A DNA stretch of 64,000 bases, taken from contig OZ023181.1 of the NCBI GenBank assembly GCA_963995505.1, forward strand, positions 13,574,221 through 13,638,220. The letters are read 5' to 3'. This DNA is from Hypericum androsaemum. Its lineage: Eukaryota > Streptophyta > Magnoliopsida > Malpighiales > Hypericaceae. Of the stretch, positions 35,401 to 46,762 are shown piece after piece (position 1 is the stretch's first letter; each line of letters starts with the position of its first letter). The notes under the pieces were generated by a model, which ran no database searches, was not told the DNA's origin, and saw nothing but the letters and a program-made list of their open reading frames with translations. The translations under genes and the position numbers were made by a program.

Positions 35401-38400
35401 TAAGAAAGGGCAAGATAAGGTAAGATAAGATAACGCAAGCAAAGCTAAGATAAGTAAAGAAAAGGTAAGATAAGATAAGGCAAGCAAAGGCAAGAAAAAG
35501 TAAGGAAAATGTAAGAAAATGAAATATAAGTCAAGAAAAGGCAAGAAAAGGCAAGAAAAGGAAAGGAAAGGAAAGGAAAGATAAGGTAAGATAAGGCAAG
35601 AAAAGGCAAGCAAAGGCAAGAAAATAAAAGATCAGGCAAGAAAAGGCAAGGAAAATTAAGAAAAAGGCAAGAAAAGGAAAGAAAAGGCATGGAAAGGCAA
35701 GAAAAGGAAAGAAAATGCAAGGAAAAGGCAAGATATGGCAAGATAAGGCAAGAAAAGGAAAGAAAAAGCAAGGAAAAGGCAAGAAAAGGCAAGGAAAAGG
35801 CAAGAAAAGGCAAGACAAGGAAAGAAAAGGCATGGAAAGGGCATGAAAAAGCAAGGAAAAGGCAAGAAAAGGTAAGAAAAGGCAAGGAAAAGGCAAGAAG
35901 AGGCAAGAAAAGGAATGAAAAGGGAAGGAAAGGCAAGGAAAGGCATGAAAAGGCATGGAAAGCCATGAAAAGGCAAGAAGAGGAATGAAAAGGAAAGATA
36001 AGGAAAGATAAGGCAAGATAAGGCAAGATAAGGCAAGAAAAGGCAAGGAAAAGACAAGGAAAAGGCAAGAAAAGGAAAGATAAGGCAAGAAAAGGCAAGG
36101 AAAAGGCAAGTAAAGGAAAGGAAAGGAAAAAAAAAGGCAAGGAAAAGGAAAGAAAAGGCGAGAAAATGTAAGAAATGGAAAGAAAAGGCAAGGAAAAGGA
36201 AAGAAAAGGCAAGATTAAGTAATATAAGGCAAGAAAAGGAACGAAAATGAAAGATGAGGAAAAAAAGGCAAGATAAGGCAAGAAAAGGTAAAAAAGGCAA
36301 GGAAAAAGCAAGATAAGGCAAGAAAAGGCAAGCAATGGCAATTAAAGGAAAGATAAGGCAAGAAAAGGCAAGGAAAATGCAAGAAAATGAAAGAAAAGGA
36401 AATAAAAGGCATGGAAAAGGCAAGAAAAGGAATCATAAGGCAAGAAAATGCAAGATAAGGCAAGTAAAGGCAAGAAAAGGAAAGAAAAGGAAAGGAAAAG
36501 GCAAGGAAAGGCAAGATAAGGCAAGAAGAGGCAAGGAAAAGTCACGAAATGGCAAAGAAAAGGCAAGGAAAAGGCAAAAAAAGGCATGGAAAAGGCATGA
36601 AAATTCAACAAATGGCTAGAAAAAGAAAAGAAAGGGGAAGAAAAGGCAAGGAAAAGGCAAGAAAAGGCAAGAAAAGGAAAGAAAAGGAAATATTAGGCAT
36701 GATAAGGCAAGAAAAGGCAAGAAAGGGCAAGGAAATGGCAAGATAAGGCAACAAAAAGAAAGATAAGGCAAGAAAAGGCCAGGAAAAGGCATGGAAAAGG
36801 CATGAAAGGGCAAGAAAAGGAAAGATAAGGCAAGAAAAGGCCTGAAAAGGCAAGAAAAGGATAGAAAGGGCAAGGAAAAGGTAAGAAAAGGCAAGATAAG
36901 GCAAGAAAAGGAAAGAAAAGGCAAGGAAAAGGAAAGGAAAGGCAAGAAAAGGCAAGATATGGAAAGAAAAGGCAACAAAAGGTAAGGAAAAGGCAATAAA
37001 AGGTAAGGAAAAGGCAAGAAATGGCAAGAAAAGGAAAGAAAAGGCAAGAAAAGGCAACGAAAAGGCATGAAAAGGTAAGAAAAGGCAAGAAAAGGCATGA
37101 ATAGGCAAGAAAAGGCATGAAAAGGCAAGAAAAGGCAAGGAAAAGGCATGAAAAGGCAAGAAAAGGCAAGAAAAGGCACGAAAAGACAAGAAAAGGCAAG
37201 AAAAGGTAAGAAAAGGCAAGATAAGGAATGAAAGGGCAAGATGAGGGAAGAAAAGGCAAGATAAGGCAAGAAAAGGCATGAAAAGGACAGATAAGTCAAG
37301 AAAAGGCAAGCAAAGGAAAGAAAAGGAAAGATAAGGCAGGAAATGGAAAGAAAAGGCAAGAAAAGGAAAGGAAAGGCAAAAAAGGAAAGATAAGGCATGA
37401 AAAGGCAAGAAAAGGAAAGAAAAGGCAAGGAAAAGGCAAGAAAAGGCAGGATAAGGCAAGAAAAGGAAAGAAAAGGCAAGATGAGGAAAGAAAAGGGAAG
37501 AAAAGGAAAGATAAGGAAAGATAAGGCAAGGTAAGGCAAGAAAAGGCAAGATAAGGAAAGAAAAGGCAAGAAAAGGAAAGAAAAGGCAAGATAAGGAAAG
37601 AAAAGGCGAGAAAAGGTAAGGAAAAGGCAAGAAAAGGCATAAAAAGGCAAGAAAAGGCAAGAAAAGGCATGAAAAGGTAAGAAAAGGTAAGATAAGGAAA
37701 GAAAAGGAAAGATAAGGCAAGATAAGGCAAGAAAAGGCAAGGAAAAGGAAAGATAAGGCAAGATAAGGCTAGGAGAAGTCATGAAAATGCATGAAAAGGC
37801 ATGAAAAGGAAAGATAAGGCAAGAAAAGGAATGAAAGGGCAAGGAAAAGGCAAGATAAGACAAGAAAAGAAAAGAACAGTCAAGGAAAATGAAAGATAAG
37901 GAAAGAAAAGACAAGATTAGGCAAGATAAGACAAGAAAATGGAAGGAAAGGCAAGAAAAGGAAAGAAAATGAAATATGAGGCAAGATAAGGCAAGGAAAA
38001 GGCAAGAAAAGGCAAGATAAGGAAAGAAAAGGCAAGGAAAAGGCATGAAAAGATAAGAAAAGGAAAGATAAGGCAAGAAAAAGTAAGAAACGGCAAGGAA
38101 AAGGAAAGAAAAGGCAAGAAAAGGCAAGGAAAAGGCAAGAAAAGGCAGGAAAAGGCAAGATAAGGTAAGAAAGTGCAAGATAAGACAAGAAAATGCATGA
38201 AATGGCAAGAAAAGGCAAGAAAAGGAAAGAAAAGGTAAGATAAGATAAGGCAAGAAAAGGTAAGATAAGATAAGGCAAGAAAAGGCAAGCAAAGGCAAGA
38301 AAAGGAAAGATAAGGCAAGAAAAGGCAAGGAAAAGGAAGGAAAATGCAAGAAAAGGCAAGAAAAGGCAAGAAAAGGCAAGATAAGGCAAGAAAAGGCAAG

Positions 38401-41400
38401 CAAGGGCAAGAAAATGCAAGATAAGGCAAGAAAAGGCAAGAAAATGCAAGGGAAATTAAGGAAAAGGCAAGAAAAGGCATGGAAAGGAAAGAAAAGGAAA
38501 GAAAATACAAGGAAAAGGCAAGAAAAGGCAAGATAAGGCAAGAAAAGGAAAGAAAAAGTAAGGAAAAGGCAAGAAAAGGCAAGCAAAAGGCAAGATAAGG
38601 AAAGAAAAGGCATGGAAAAGGCATTAAAAAGTAAGAAAAAGGCAAGAAAAGGTAAGAAAAGGCAAGGAAAAGGCAAGAAAAGGAATGAAAAGGCAAGAAA
38701 AGGCATGAAAAGGCAAGGAAAGGCATGAAAAGATATGGAAAGGAATGAAAAGGAAAGAAAAGGAAAGATAAGGCAAGATAAGGCAAGATAACGCAAGAAA
38801 AGGCTAGGAAAAGATAAGGAAAAGGCAAAGAAAGGCAAGATAAGGCAAGAAATTGCATGAAAAGGCAAGAAAATGTAAGATAAGGCAAGAAAAGGCAAGG
38901 AAAAGGCAAGAAAAGGAATAAAAAGGCAAGAAAAGGAAAGAAAAGATGAGAAAATGTAAGAAAAGGCAAGAAAAGGCAAGAAAAGGCAAGAAAAGGTAAG
39001 AAAAGGAAAGATAAGACAAGAAAAGGCAAGAAAAGGCAAGAACGTGAAAGAAAAAGAAAGTTAAGGCAAGATAAGGCAAGAAGAGGTAAGAACAGGCAGG
39101 AAAGGCAAGGAAAAGGAAAGAAAAGGCAAGGAATAGGCAAGAAAATGCAAGAAAAGGAAAGAAAAGGCAAGGAAAAGGCATGAAAAGGTTAGAAAAGGCA
39201 AGATAAGGCAAGAAAAGGAATGAAAAGGAAAGAAAAAGCAAGATAAGGCAAGAAAAGGCAGGAAAAGGCAAGGAAAAGGTAATATAAGGCAAGATAAGGG
39301 AAGGAAAAGGTAAGAAAAGGGAAGAAAAAGATCGAGAAGGGGAGAAAAGGCATGAAAATAAAAGATAAGGCAAGAAAATGAAAGATAAGGCTAGAAAAAG
39401 GCACGAAAAGGCAAAAAAAGGGAATAAAAGAAAAGAAAATGCAAGAAAAGGCAAGAAAAGGGGAGAAAAGGTAAGGAAAGGCAAGCAAAGGCAAGAAAAG
39501 GAAAGAAAGGGATAGAAAGGGAATGATAAGGCAAGATCATGCAGGAGAAGGCAAGGAAACGACAAGAAAAGTCAAGAAAGGGAAAGAAAACGTAAGAAAA
39601 GGCATGGAAAAGGCATGAAAAGGCAAGAATAGGCAAGAAAAAGGCAAGATGAGGTCAGAAAAGGTAAGGAAAAGGTAAGAAAAGGCAAAAAAGGAAAGAT
39701 AAGGCAAGAAAAGGCAAGGAAAAGGCAAGAAAATGCATAAAAACGCAAGAAAAGGCATGAAAAGGTAAGATAAGGCAAGAAAAGGCATTGAAAAGGCAAG
39801 AAAAAGCAAGAAAAAGGCATGATAAGGTGAGAAAAGGTAAAAAATGGAAAGATAAGGCAAGAAAAGGCAAGGAAAAGGCAAGAAAAGGCATAAAAAGGCA
39901 AGAAAAAGCAAGAAAAGGCATGAAAAGGTTAGAAAAGGCAAGATAAGACAAGAAAAGGAATGAAAAGGAAAGAAAAGGCAAGATTAGACAAGATAGTAAG
40001 AAAATGGAAGGAAAGGCAAGAAAAGGAAAGAAAATGAAATATGAGGTAAGATTGGGCAAGAAAAGGTAATAAAAAGCAAGGAAAAGGTAAGAAAAGGCAA
40101 GATAAGGAAAGAAAAGGAAAGAAAAGACAAGGAAAAGGCATGCAAGGACAAGAAAAGGAAAGATAAGGCAGGAAAATGTAAGAAATTGCAAGGAAAAGGA
40201 AAGAAAGGCAAGATAAGGAAAGAAAAGGCAGGAAAAGGCAAGAAAAGGCAACAAAATGCAAGATAAGGTAAGAAAAGGTAAGATAAGGTAAGAAAGGGCA
40301 AGAAAAGGAAAGAAAAGGCATGAAAAGGCAAGAAAAGGAAAGAAAGGGTAAGATAAGATAAGGCAAGAAAAGGTAAGATAAGATAAGGCAAGAAAAGGCA
40401 AGCAAAGGCAAGAAAAGGAAAGACAAGGCAAGGAAAGGCAAGGAAAAGGAAGGAAAATGCAAGAAAAGGAAAGAAAAGACAAGAAAAGGACAGATATGTC
40501 AAGAAAAGGCAAGAAAAGGATAGGAAAGTTAAGATAAGGCCAAAAAAGGCAAGCAAAGGCAAGAAAATGAAAGATAAGGCAAGGAAAATGCAAGAAAAGG
40601 AAAGAAAAGGCCAGAAAATGTAAGAAAAGTCTAAAAAAGGGAAGAAAAGGTAAGATAAGGCAAGAACAGGAAAGAAAAAGCAAGAAAAGGCAATAAGAGG
40701 TAAGATTAGGCAGGAAAGGCAAGAAAAGGCATGAAATAGGTAAGAAAATGCAAGAAAAGGAAAGAAAAGGTAAGAAAAGGCAAGGAAAAGGTATGGAAAG
40801 GTAAGAAAAGGCAAGATAAGGCAAGAAAAGGAATGAAAAGGAAAGAAAAAGAAAGATAAGGCAAGAAAAGACAAGAAAAGGCAAAGAAAAGGTAAGATAA
40901 GGCAAGAAAAGGCAGGAAAAGGCAAGAAAAGGCATGGAAAAGGCAAGAAAAGGCAAGAATAGGAAAGATAAGGCAAGAAAAGGCATGAAAAGGCAAGAAA
41001 AGGGAAAAAATGGCAAGGAAAAGGAAAGAAAAGGCAATATAAGGAAAGAAAAGGCAAGGAAAAGGAAATATAAGGCAAGATAAGGTAAGATAGGGTAAGA
41101 AAAGGGAAGGAAAGGCAAGAAAAGAAAAGATAATGAAAGGTAAGGCAAGGAAAGGCAAGATAAGGCAAGAAAATGAAAGAAAAGGCAAGGAAAAGGCAAG
41201 AAGAAAAGGCAAGTTAAGGAAAGAAAAGGCATGGAAAAGGCATGAAAAGGCAAGGAAAAGGCAAGAAAAGGCAAGATAAGGCAAGAAAAGGCAAGGAAAA
41301 GGCATGAAAAGGCAAGATAAGGCAAGAAAAGGTAAGAAAAGGAAAGATAAGGCAAGATAAGGCAAGGAAAAGATAAGAAAAGTCAAGAAAAGGATTGAGA

Positions 41401-42700
41401 AGGGAAGAAAAGGCATCAAAAGGAAAAAAAAAAGCAAGAAAAGGAAAGACAAGGCAAGAAAAAGGCACGAAAAGGAATAAAAGGGAATAAAAGGCAAGAA
41501 AATGCAAGAAAGGAAAGAAAAGGCGAGAAAAGGTAAGAAAAGGCTGGAAAAGGCAAGATAAGGCAAGAAAAGGAAAGAAAGGGAAAGATAAGGCAAGATC
41601 ATGCAGGAGAAGGCAAGCAAACGGCAAGAAAAGTCAAGAAAAGGCAAGGAATAAGCAAGAAAAGTCAAGAAAGGGAAAGAAAAGGAAAAAAAAGGCATGG
41701 AAAAGGCATGAAAAGGCAAGAAAAGGCAAGAAAAAGGCAAGATAAGGTCAGAAAAGGCAAGGAAAAGGCAAGAAAAGGCAAAAAAAGGAAAGTAAAGGCA
41801 AGAAAAGGCAAGGAAAAGGCAAGAAAAGGCATAACGGGCAAGAAAAGGCAAGAAAAGGCATGAAAAGGTAAGAAAAGGCAAGAAAAGGCATGGAAAAAGC
41901 ATGAAAAGGCAAGAAAAAGGCATGATAAGGTAAGAAAAGGCAAAAAAATGAAAGAAAAGGCAAGGAAAAGGCAAGAAAAAGCAAGAAAAGGCATGAAAAG
42001 GTTAGAAAAGGCAAGATAAGGCAAGAAAAGGAATGAAAAGCAAAGAAAATGAAAGATAGGTCTAGAAAAGGCAAGGTAAAGCAAGAAAAGGCAAGAAACT
42101 GCAGGGAAAAGGCAAGATAAGGCAAGGAAAGCCAAGGAAAAGGCAGGAAAAGGCATGAAAAGCCACTGGAAAGGCATGAAAAGACAAGAAAAGGAAAGAT
42201 AAGGAAAGAAAAGGCAAGGAAAATGAAAGAAAAGGCAAGATAAGGAAAGAAAATGCAAGATTAAGAAAGACAAGGCAAGAAAATTAAAGGAAAGGCAAGA
42301 AAAGGAAAGAAAATGAAATATGAGGCAAGAAAAGGTAAGAAAAGGCAAGGAAAAGGCAAGATAAGGAAAGAAAAGTAAAGAAAAGGCAAGAAAAAGGCAT
42401 GCAAAGACAAGAAAAGGAAAGATAAGGAAAGAAAAGGTAAGAAAAGGCAAAGAAAAGGAAAGAAAAGGAAAGAAAAGGCAAGGAAAAGGCAAGAAAAGGC
42501 AAGAAAAGGAAAGATAAGGTAAGAAAAGGCAAGATAAGGTAAGAAAGGGCAAGAGAAGGCAAGAAAAGGCATGAAAAGGCAAGAAAAGGCAAGAAAAGGA
42601 AAGAAAAGGTAAGATAAGATAAGGCAAGAAAAGGTAAGATAAGATAAGGCCAGAAAAGGCAAGAAAAGGAAAGATAAGGCAAGAAAAGGCAAGGAAAAGG
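35400..42700 (+). repeat. Higher-order repeat of about 2.1-2.3 kb
   Basis: A doubled run of GGTAAGATAAGATAAGG, with the two halves about 25 bp apart, occurs at about 38,234, 40,347 and 42,608, steps of 2,113 and 2,261 bp. A related but more disordered run lies at 35,420-35,480. The neighbouring GGCAAGCAAAGG landmark moves with it. This marks a repeat family different in length from those on either side. Copy boundaries were not resolved. Confidence 0.65.
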
Positions 42701-42919
42701 CAAGAAAAGACAAGAAAAGGACAGATAAGTCAAGAAAAGGCAAGACAAATCAAGAAAAGGAAATAAATGGAAAGAAAAGTTAAGATAAGGCAAGAAAAGG
42801 CAAGCAAAGGCAAGAAAATGAAAGATAAGGCAAGAAAAGGCAAGGTAAATTAAGGAAAAGGCAAGAAAAAGAAAGAAAAGGGAAGAAAAGGTAGGGAAAG
42901 GCAAGAAAAGGCATGGAAA

Positions 42920-43165
42920 GGCAAGAAAAGGAAAGAAAAAGCGAGGAAAATGCAAGATAAGGCAAGAAAAGGAAAGAAAAAGCAAGGAAAAGGCAAGAAA
43001 AGGCAAGAAAAGACAAGATAAGGAAAGAAAAGGCATGGAAAAGGCAAGAAAAGGAAAGAAAAAGCGAGGAAAATGCAAGATAAGGCAAGAAAAGGAAAGA
43101 AAAAGCAAGGAAAAGGCAAGAAAAGGCAAGAAAAGACAAGATAAGGAAAGAAAAGGCATGGAAAA
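42920..43165 (+). repeat. Perfect or near-perfect 123-bp tandem pair
   Basis: The segment containing AAAAAGCGAGGAAAATGC occurs twice with GCGAGG at 42,941 and 43,064, an offset of 123 bp. I saw no difference between the two copies, which end in GGCATGGAAAA. A multi-unit block of about 12 satellite units was duplicated recently, showing an intermediate scale between the 10-bp unit and the kilobase repeats. Confidence 0.85.
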
Positions 43166-43699
43166 GGCAAGGAAAAGGCAAGAAAAGGCAAGAAAAGGAA
43201 AGAAAAGGCAGGAAAAAGGCAAAAAAAGGAATGAAAAGGCAAGTAAAGGCATGAAAAGGCATGGAAAGGCATGAAAAGGCAAGAAAAGGAATGAAAAGGA
43301 AAGAAAAGGAAAGATAAGGCTAGATAAGGCAAGATAAGGCGATAAAAGGCAAGGAAAAGATAAGAAAAAGGCAAGAAAAGGAAAGAAAAGGCAAGAAAAG
43401 GCATGAAAAGGCAAGGAAAAGGCAAGAAAAGGAAAGAAAAGGCAAGAAAAGGTATGAAAAGGCTAGATAAGGCAAGAAAAGGTAAGAACAGGAAAGAAAA
43501 AGAATGATAATGCAAGTTAAGGCAAGAAAAGTCAAGGTAAGGCAAGAAAATGCAAGGAAAAGGTAAGATAAGGCAAGAAAAAGCAAGATATGGTAAGAAA
43601 ATGCAAGGAAAAGGCAGGAAAAGGCAAGAAAAGACATGGAAAAGGCAAAAAAAGGCAAGAAAAGGAAAGATAAGCCATGAAAATGCAAGAAAAGGGAAG

Positions 43700-43825
43700 G
43701 AAAGGTAATATAAGGAAAGAAAAGGAAAGGGAAAGGTAATATAAGGAAAGAAAAGGAAAGGAAAGGAAAATAAGAGACAAGAAAAGGTAATATAAGGAAA
43801 GAAAAGGAAAGGAAAATAAAAGAAA
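43700..43825 (+). repeat. Clustered GGTAATATAAGG motif, three copies
   Basis: GGTAATATAAGGAAAGAAAA occurs three times within about 120 bp, near 43,706, 43,735 and 43,785, each followed by AGGAAAGG or a close variant. Single copies recur in the later repeats (for example near 52,398 and 63,302). It is a short local amplification of a variant unit run. Confidence 0.7.
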
Positions 43826-46560
43826 AGGCAAGATAAGGCAAGAAAAAGCAAGATAAGGCAAAATAGGGCAAGAAAAGGGAAGGAAAGGCAAGAAAATAAA
43901 AGAAAATGAAAGGTAAGGTAAGAATAGGCAAGATAAGGCAAGAAAATGAAAGAACTGGCAAGGAAAAGGCGAGAAAAGGCAAGTTAAGGAAAGAAAATGC
44001 ATGGAAAAGGCATGAAAAGGCAAGGAAAAGGCAAGAAAAGGTAAGAAAAAGGCAAGGAAAAGGCAAGATAAGGCAAGGAAATGGCATGAAAAGGCAAGAT
44101 AAGGCAAGAAAAAGGAAGAAAAGGAAAGAAAAGGAAAGATAAGGCAAGATAAGGCAAGAAAAGGCAAGGAAAAGACAAGAAAAGGCGTGAAAAGGCAAGA
44201 AAAGGCAAGATAAGGCAAGAAAAAGGCACGAAAAGGCAAGAAAAGGCAAGAAAAGTCGAGAAACGGTAAGAAAAGGAAAGAAAATGCAAGATAAGGCAAG
44301 AAAAAGCAAGAAAAAGAAAGATAATGCAAGAAATAGCAAGATCATACAGGAAAAGGCAAGAAAAGGCAAGGAATAAGGAAGAAAAATTCAAGAAAAGGCA
44401 TGGAAAAGACAAGTACAAAGAAAGAGAAGGTCAGAAAAGTCAAGAAAAAGGCAAGAAAAGGCAAAAAAGAAAGATAAGGAAAGAAAAGGCAAGGAAAAGG
44501 CAAGAAAAGGTATAAAAAGGCAAGAAAAGGCATGAAAATGTAAGAAAAGGCAAGAAAAAGCAAGAAAATGGCATGATATGGTAAGAAAAGGCAAAAAAAG
44601 GCAAGAAAAGGCAAGGAAAAGGAAAGAAAAGGCATGAAAAGATAAGAAAGGCAAGATAAGGCAAGAAAAGGAAAGAAAAGAAAGATAAGGCAAGATAAGG
44701 CAAGAAAAGACAAGGTAAGGAAAGAAAAGGAATGAAAAGGTAAGAAAAGCCAAGATAAGGCAAGAGAAGGAATGAAAAGGAAAGAAAAAGAAAGATAAGG
44801 CAAGATAAGGCAAGATAAGGCAAGGTAAGGCAAGAAAAGGTAAGAAAAGGCATAAAAAGGAAGAAAAGGCAAGATAAGGCAAGAAAAGGAAAGAAAAAGA
44901 AAGATAAGGCAAGATAAGGCAAGAAAAGGCAAGGTAAGGCAAGAAAAGGCAAGGGAAAGGAAAGATAATGCAAGGAAAAGGTAGGAAAAGGAAAGAAAAG
45001 GCATGGAAAAGGCAAGAAAAGGAAAGATAATGTAAGGAAAATGAAAGAAAAGGTCAGGAACATGAGAGAAAAGGCAAGATAAGGCAAGGAAAATGAAAGA
45101 AAAGGCAAGATAAGGTAAGATAGGGCAAGACAAGGGAAGGAAAGGCAAGAAAGAAAAGAAAATGAATGGTAAAGCAAGATAAGGCAAGATAAGGCAAGAT
45201 AATGAAAGAAAAGGCAAGGAAAAGGCAAGTTAAGGAAAGAAAAGGTATGGAAAAGGCATGAAAAGGCAAGGAAAAGGTAAGAAAAGGTAAGAAAAGGTAA
45301 GGAAAAGGAAAGAAAAGGTAAGATAAGGCAAGGAAAAGGTATGAAAAGGCAAGTTGAGGCAAGAAAATGCAAGAAAAGGAAAGAAAAGGAAATATAAGGC
45401 AAGATAAGGAAAGAAAAGGCAAGGAAAATATAAGAAAAGGCAAGAAAAGGAAAGAAAAAGCAAGAAAAAGGAAGAAAAGGCGAGAAAAGGAAGGATAAGG
45501 CAAGAAAAAGGCTCAAAAAGGCAAGAAAAGGAAAGATAAGGCAAGAAAAGGGAAGAAAAAGAAAGAAAAGGAAAGATAAGGAAAGAAAAGGCAAGATCAT
45601 GCAGGAAAAGGCAAGGAAAAGGCAAGAAAAGGCAAAGAATAGGCAAGAAAAGGCAAGAAAGGGAAAGAAAAGGCATGGAAAAGGCAAGAAAAAGGCAAGA
45701 TAAGATCAGAAAAGCAAGGAAAAGGCAAAAAAAGGCATTAAAAGGCAAGAAAAGGCATGAAAAGGTAAGATAAGGCAAGAAAAGGAAAGAAAAAGAAAGA
45801 TAAGGAAAGATAAGGCAAGAAAAGGCATAAAAAGGCAAGAAAAGGGAAGATAAGGTAAGAAAAGGCAAGGTAAGGTATGAAAGGGCTAGATAAGGCAAGA
45901 AAAGGCAAGAAAAGGACAGATAAGTCAAGAAAAGGCAAGAAAAGGAAAGAAAATGCAAGATAAGGCAAGAAAATGCAAGCAAATGCAAGAAAAGGAAAGA
46001 AAAGGCAATAAAAGGCAAGGAAAAGGAAAGAAAAGGCAAGGAAAAGGAAAAGGAAAGAAAAGGTGAGAAAATGCACCGAAAAGGCAAGATAAGGCAAGGA
46101 AAAGGCATGATAAGGCAAGAAATTGCAAGAAAATGCAAGAAAAGGCTAGGAAAAGATATGAAAAAGCAAGAAAAGGAATGAAAAAGCATGAAAAGGCAAG
46201 AAAATGAAAGATAAGGCAAGAAAAGGAAAGAAAAGGTGAGAAAAGGTAAGAAAAGGCAAGAAAAGGCAAGATAATTCAAGGAAAGGCAAGAAAAGGAAAG
46301 ATAAGGCAAGATTAGGCAGGAAAAGGCATGGAAAAGGATAGGAATAAGCAAGAAAAGGCAAGAAAAGGCATGGAAGAGGCATAAAAAGGGAAGAAAATGA
46401 AAAAAAAGGAAAAAAAAGGAATGATAAGGAAAAGATAAGGCAAGAAATGGTAAGAAAATGGCAAGAAAAGGCATAAAAATGCAAGAAAAGGCAAGAAAAT
46501 GCATTAAAAGGTAAGAAAAGGCAAGATAAGGCAAGAAAAGGAAAGAAAAGGAAAGATAAG

Positions 46561-46762
46561 GCAAGAAAACGCTAGATAAGGTAAGAAGAGGCAAGATAAG
46601 GAATGAAAGAGGCAAGATAAGGTAAGAAAATGAAAGAAAGGGAAAGAAAATGAAAGATAAGGCAAGAAAATGCTAGATAAGGTAAGAAGAGGCAAGATAA
46701 GGAATGAAAGAGGCAAGATAAGGTAAGAAAATGAAAGAAAGGGAAAGAAAATGAAAGATAAG
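46561..46762 (+). repeat. 101-bp tandem pair
   Basis: GCTAGATAAGGTAAGAAGAG is present at 46,571 and 46,672, an offset of 101 bp. The whole intervening block, including GGAATGAAAGAGG and AAAGAAAGGGAAAG, is repeated with at most one or two differences. It is another recent duplication of about ten units. Confidence 0.8.
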
